DNA from: Craspedostauros australis
Taxonomy: Eukaryota; Bacillariophyta; Bacillariophyceae; Mastogloiales; Achnanthaceae
Length of the DNA stretch: 64,000 nucleotides
Direction: 5' to 3'
Assembly (NCBI GenBank): GCA_026770025.1
Contig: JAMXDE010000016.1
Location: forward strand, 744,001-808,000
The translations under genes were made by a program, and so were the position numbers. Under the pieces are notes generated by a model. It ran no database searches, had not been told where the DNA came from, and worked only from the letters and a program-made list of their open reading frames with translations. Shown here one piece after another: positions 63,900-64,000 of the stretch. Numbering within the stretch: position 1 is the first letter of the stretch; each line of letters begins with the position of its first letter.

Positions 63900-64000
63900 C
63901 AGCGGCGGTGCTGTTGTTGTCGTGTTTTCGCTTGACGAATGGATTGATTGTGGAGAAAGGGAGTGAATGTGATGCGTTGCGTTGTGATGTGCGGAGTGCC

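Overview
The window looks like nuclear DNA of a unicellular alga with a red-lineage complex (secondary) plastid, most likely a stramenopile such as a diatom relative. Several genes contain short GT-AG introns (about 176-385 bp where I could define them well). The proteins are typical eukaryotic ones: MCM7, TIPIN/Swi3, kinesin-13, dynactin p25, dolichol kinase, a BRO1-domain protein and cyclophilin. Several predicted preproteins begin with a signal peptide followed by an ASA-FAP or DAF-SAL type motif, the bipartite plastid presequence of such algae. No tRNA, rRNA or CRISPR was recognised. Species cannot be fixed from the sequence alone.

Layout. 0.3-0.9 kb: decayed RNase H relic of a LINE-like element. 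1.1-5.1 kb: ankyrin-repeat gene and, divergently, a NYN-domain RNase-like gene. 5.2-10.6 kb: TIPIN/Swi3 and MCM7 head-to-head around an intergenic region with three E2F-type sites. 11-16.3 kb: kinesin-13, a doubtful small spliced gene and a five-exon cyclophilin, all on the minus strand. 17.2-20.3 kb: a membrane coiled-coil protein and a 2OG-Fe(II) oxygenase. 20.3-29.65 kb: a complete-looking 9.3 kb LINE flanked by a perfect 20-bp target-site duplication. It has an ORF1, a chain of short overlapping frames, and a 1,887-residue ORF2 (endonuclease, reverse transcriptase, RNase H, zinc knuckle). 30.2-32.1 kb: sulfotransferase-like type II membrane protein. 33.9-41.6 kb: four genes with signal or plastid presequences (DUF1825-like, Sua5/YrdC, PsbP-like lumenal protein, thioredoxin), interrupted by a decayed ankyrin/BTB gene. 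42-46.6 kb: two unrecognised low-complexity proteins. 47-57 kb: a dense housekeeping stretch (START-like, dynactin p25, zinc alcohol dehydrogenase, BRO1 protein, dolichol kinase, small LAxxLQ-repeat protein). 57.6-58.6 kb: gene-free island. 59.3-63.75 kb: a large decayed gene ending in a TLDc domain and carrying degenerate 60-bp coding repeats.

The genes do not form one pathway. The clearest functional pairing is TIPIN with MCM7, both replication-fork factors sharing one E2F-like promoter. The most unusual object is the young LINE, with its chained overlapping frames and a strong two-storey hairpin just before the ORF2 stop. A recurring motif resembling TACTCGTA is scattered through many intergenic stretches.
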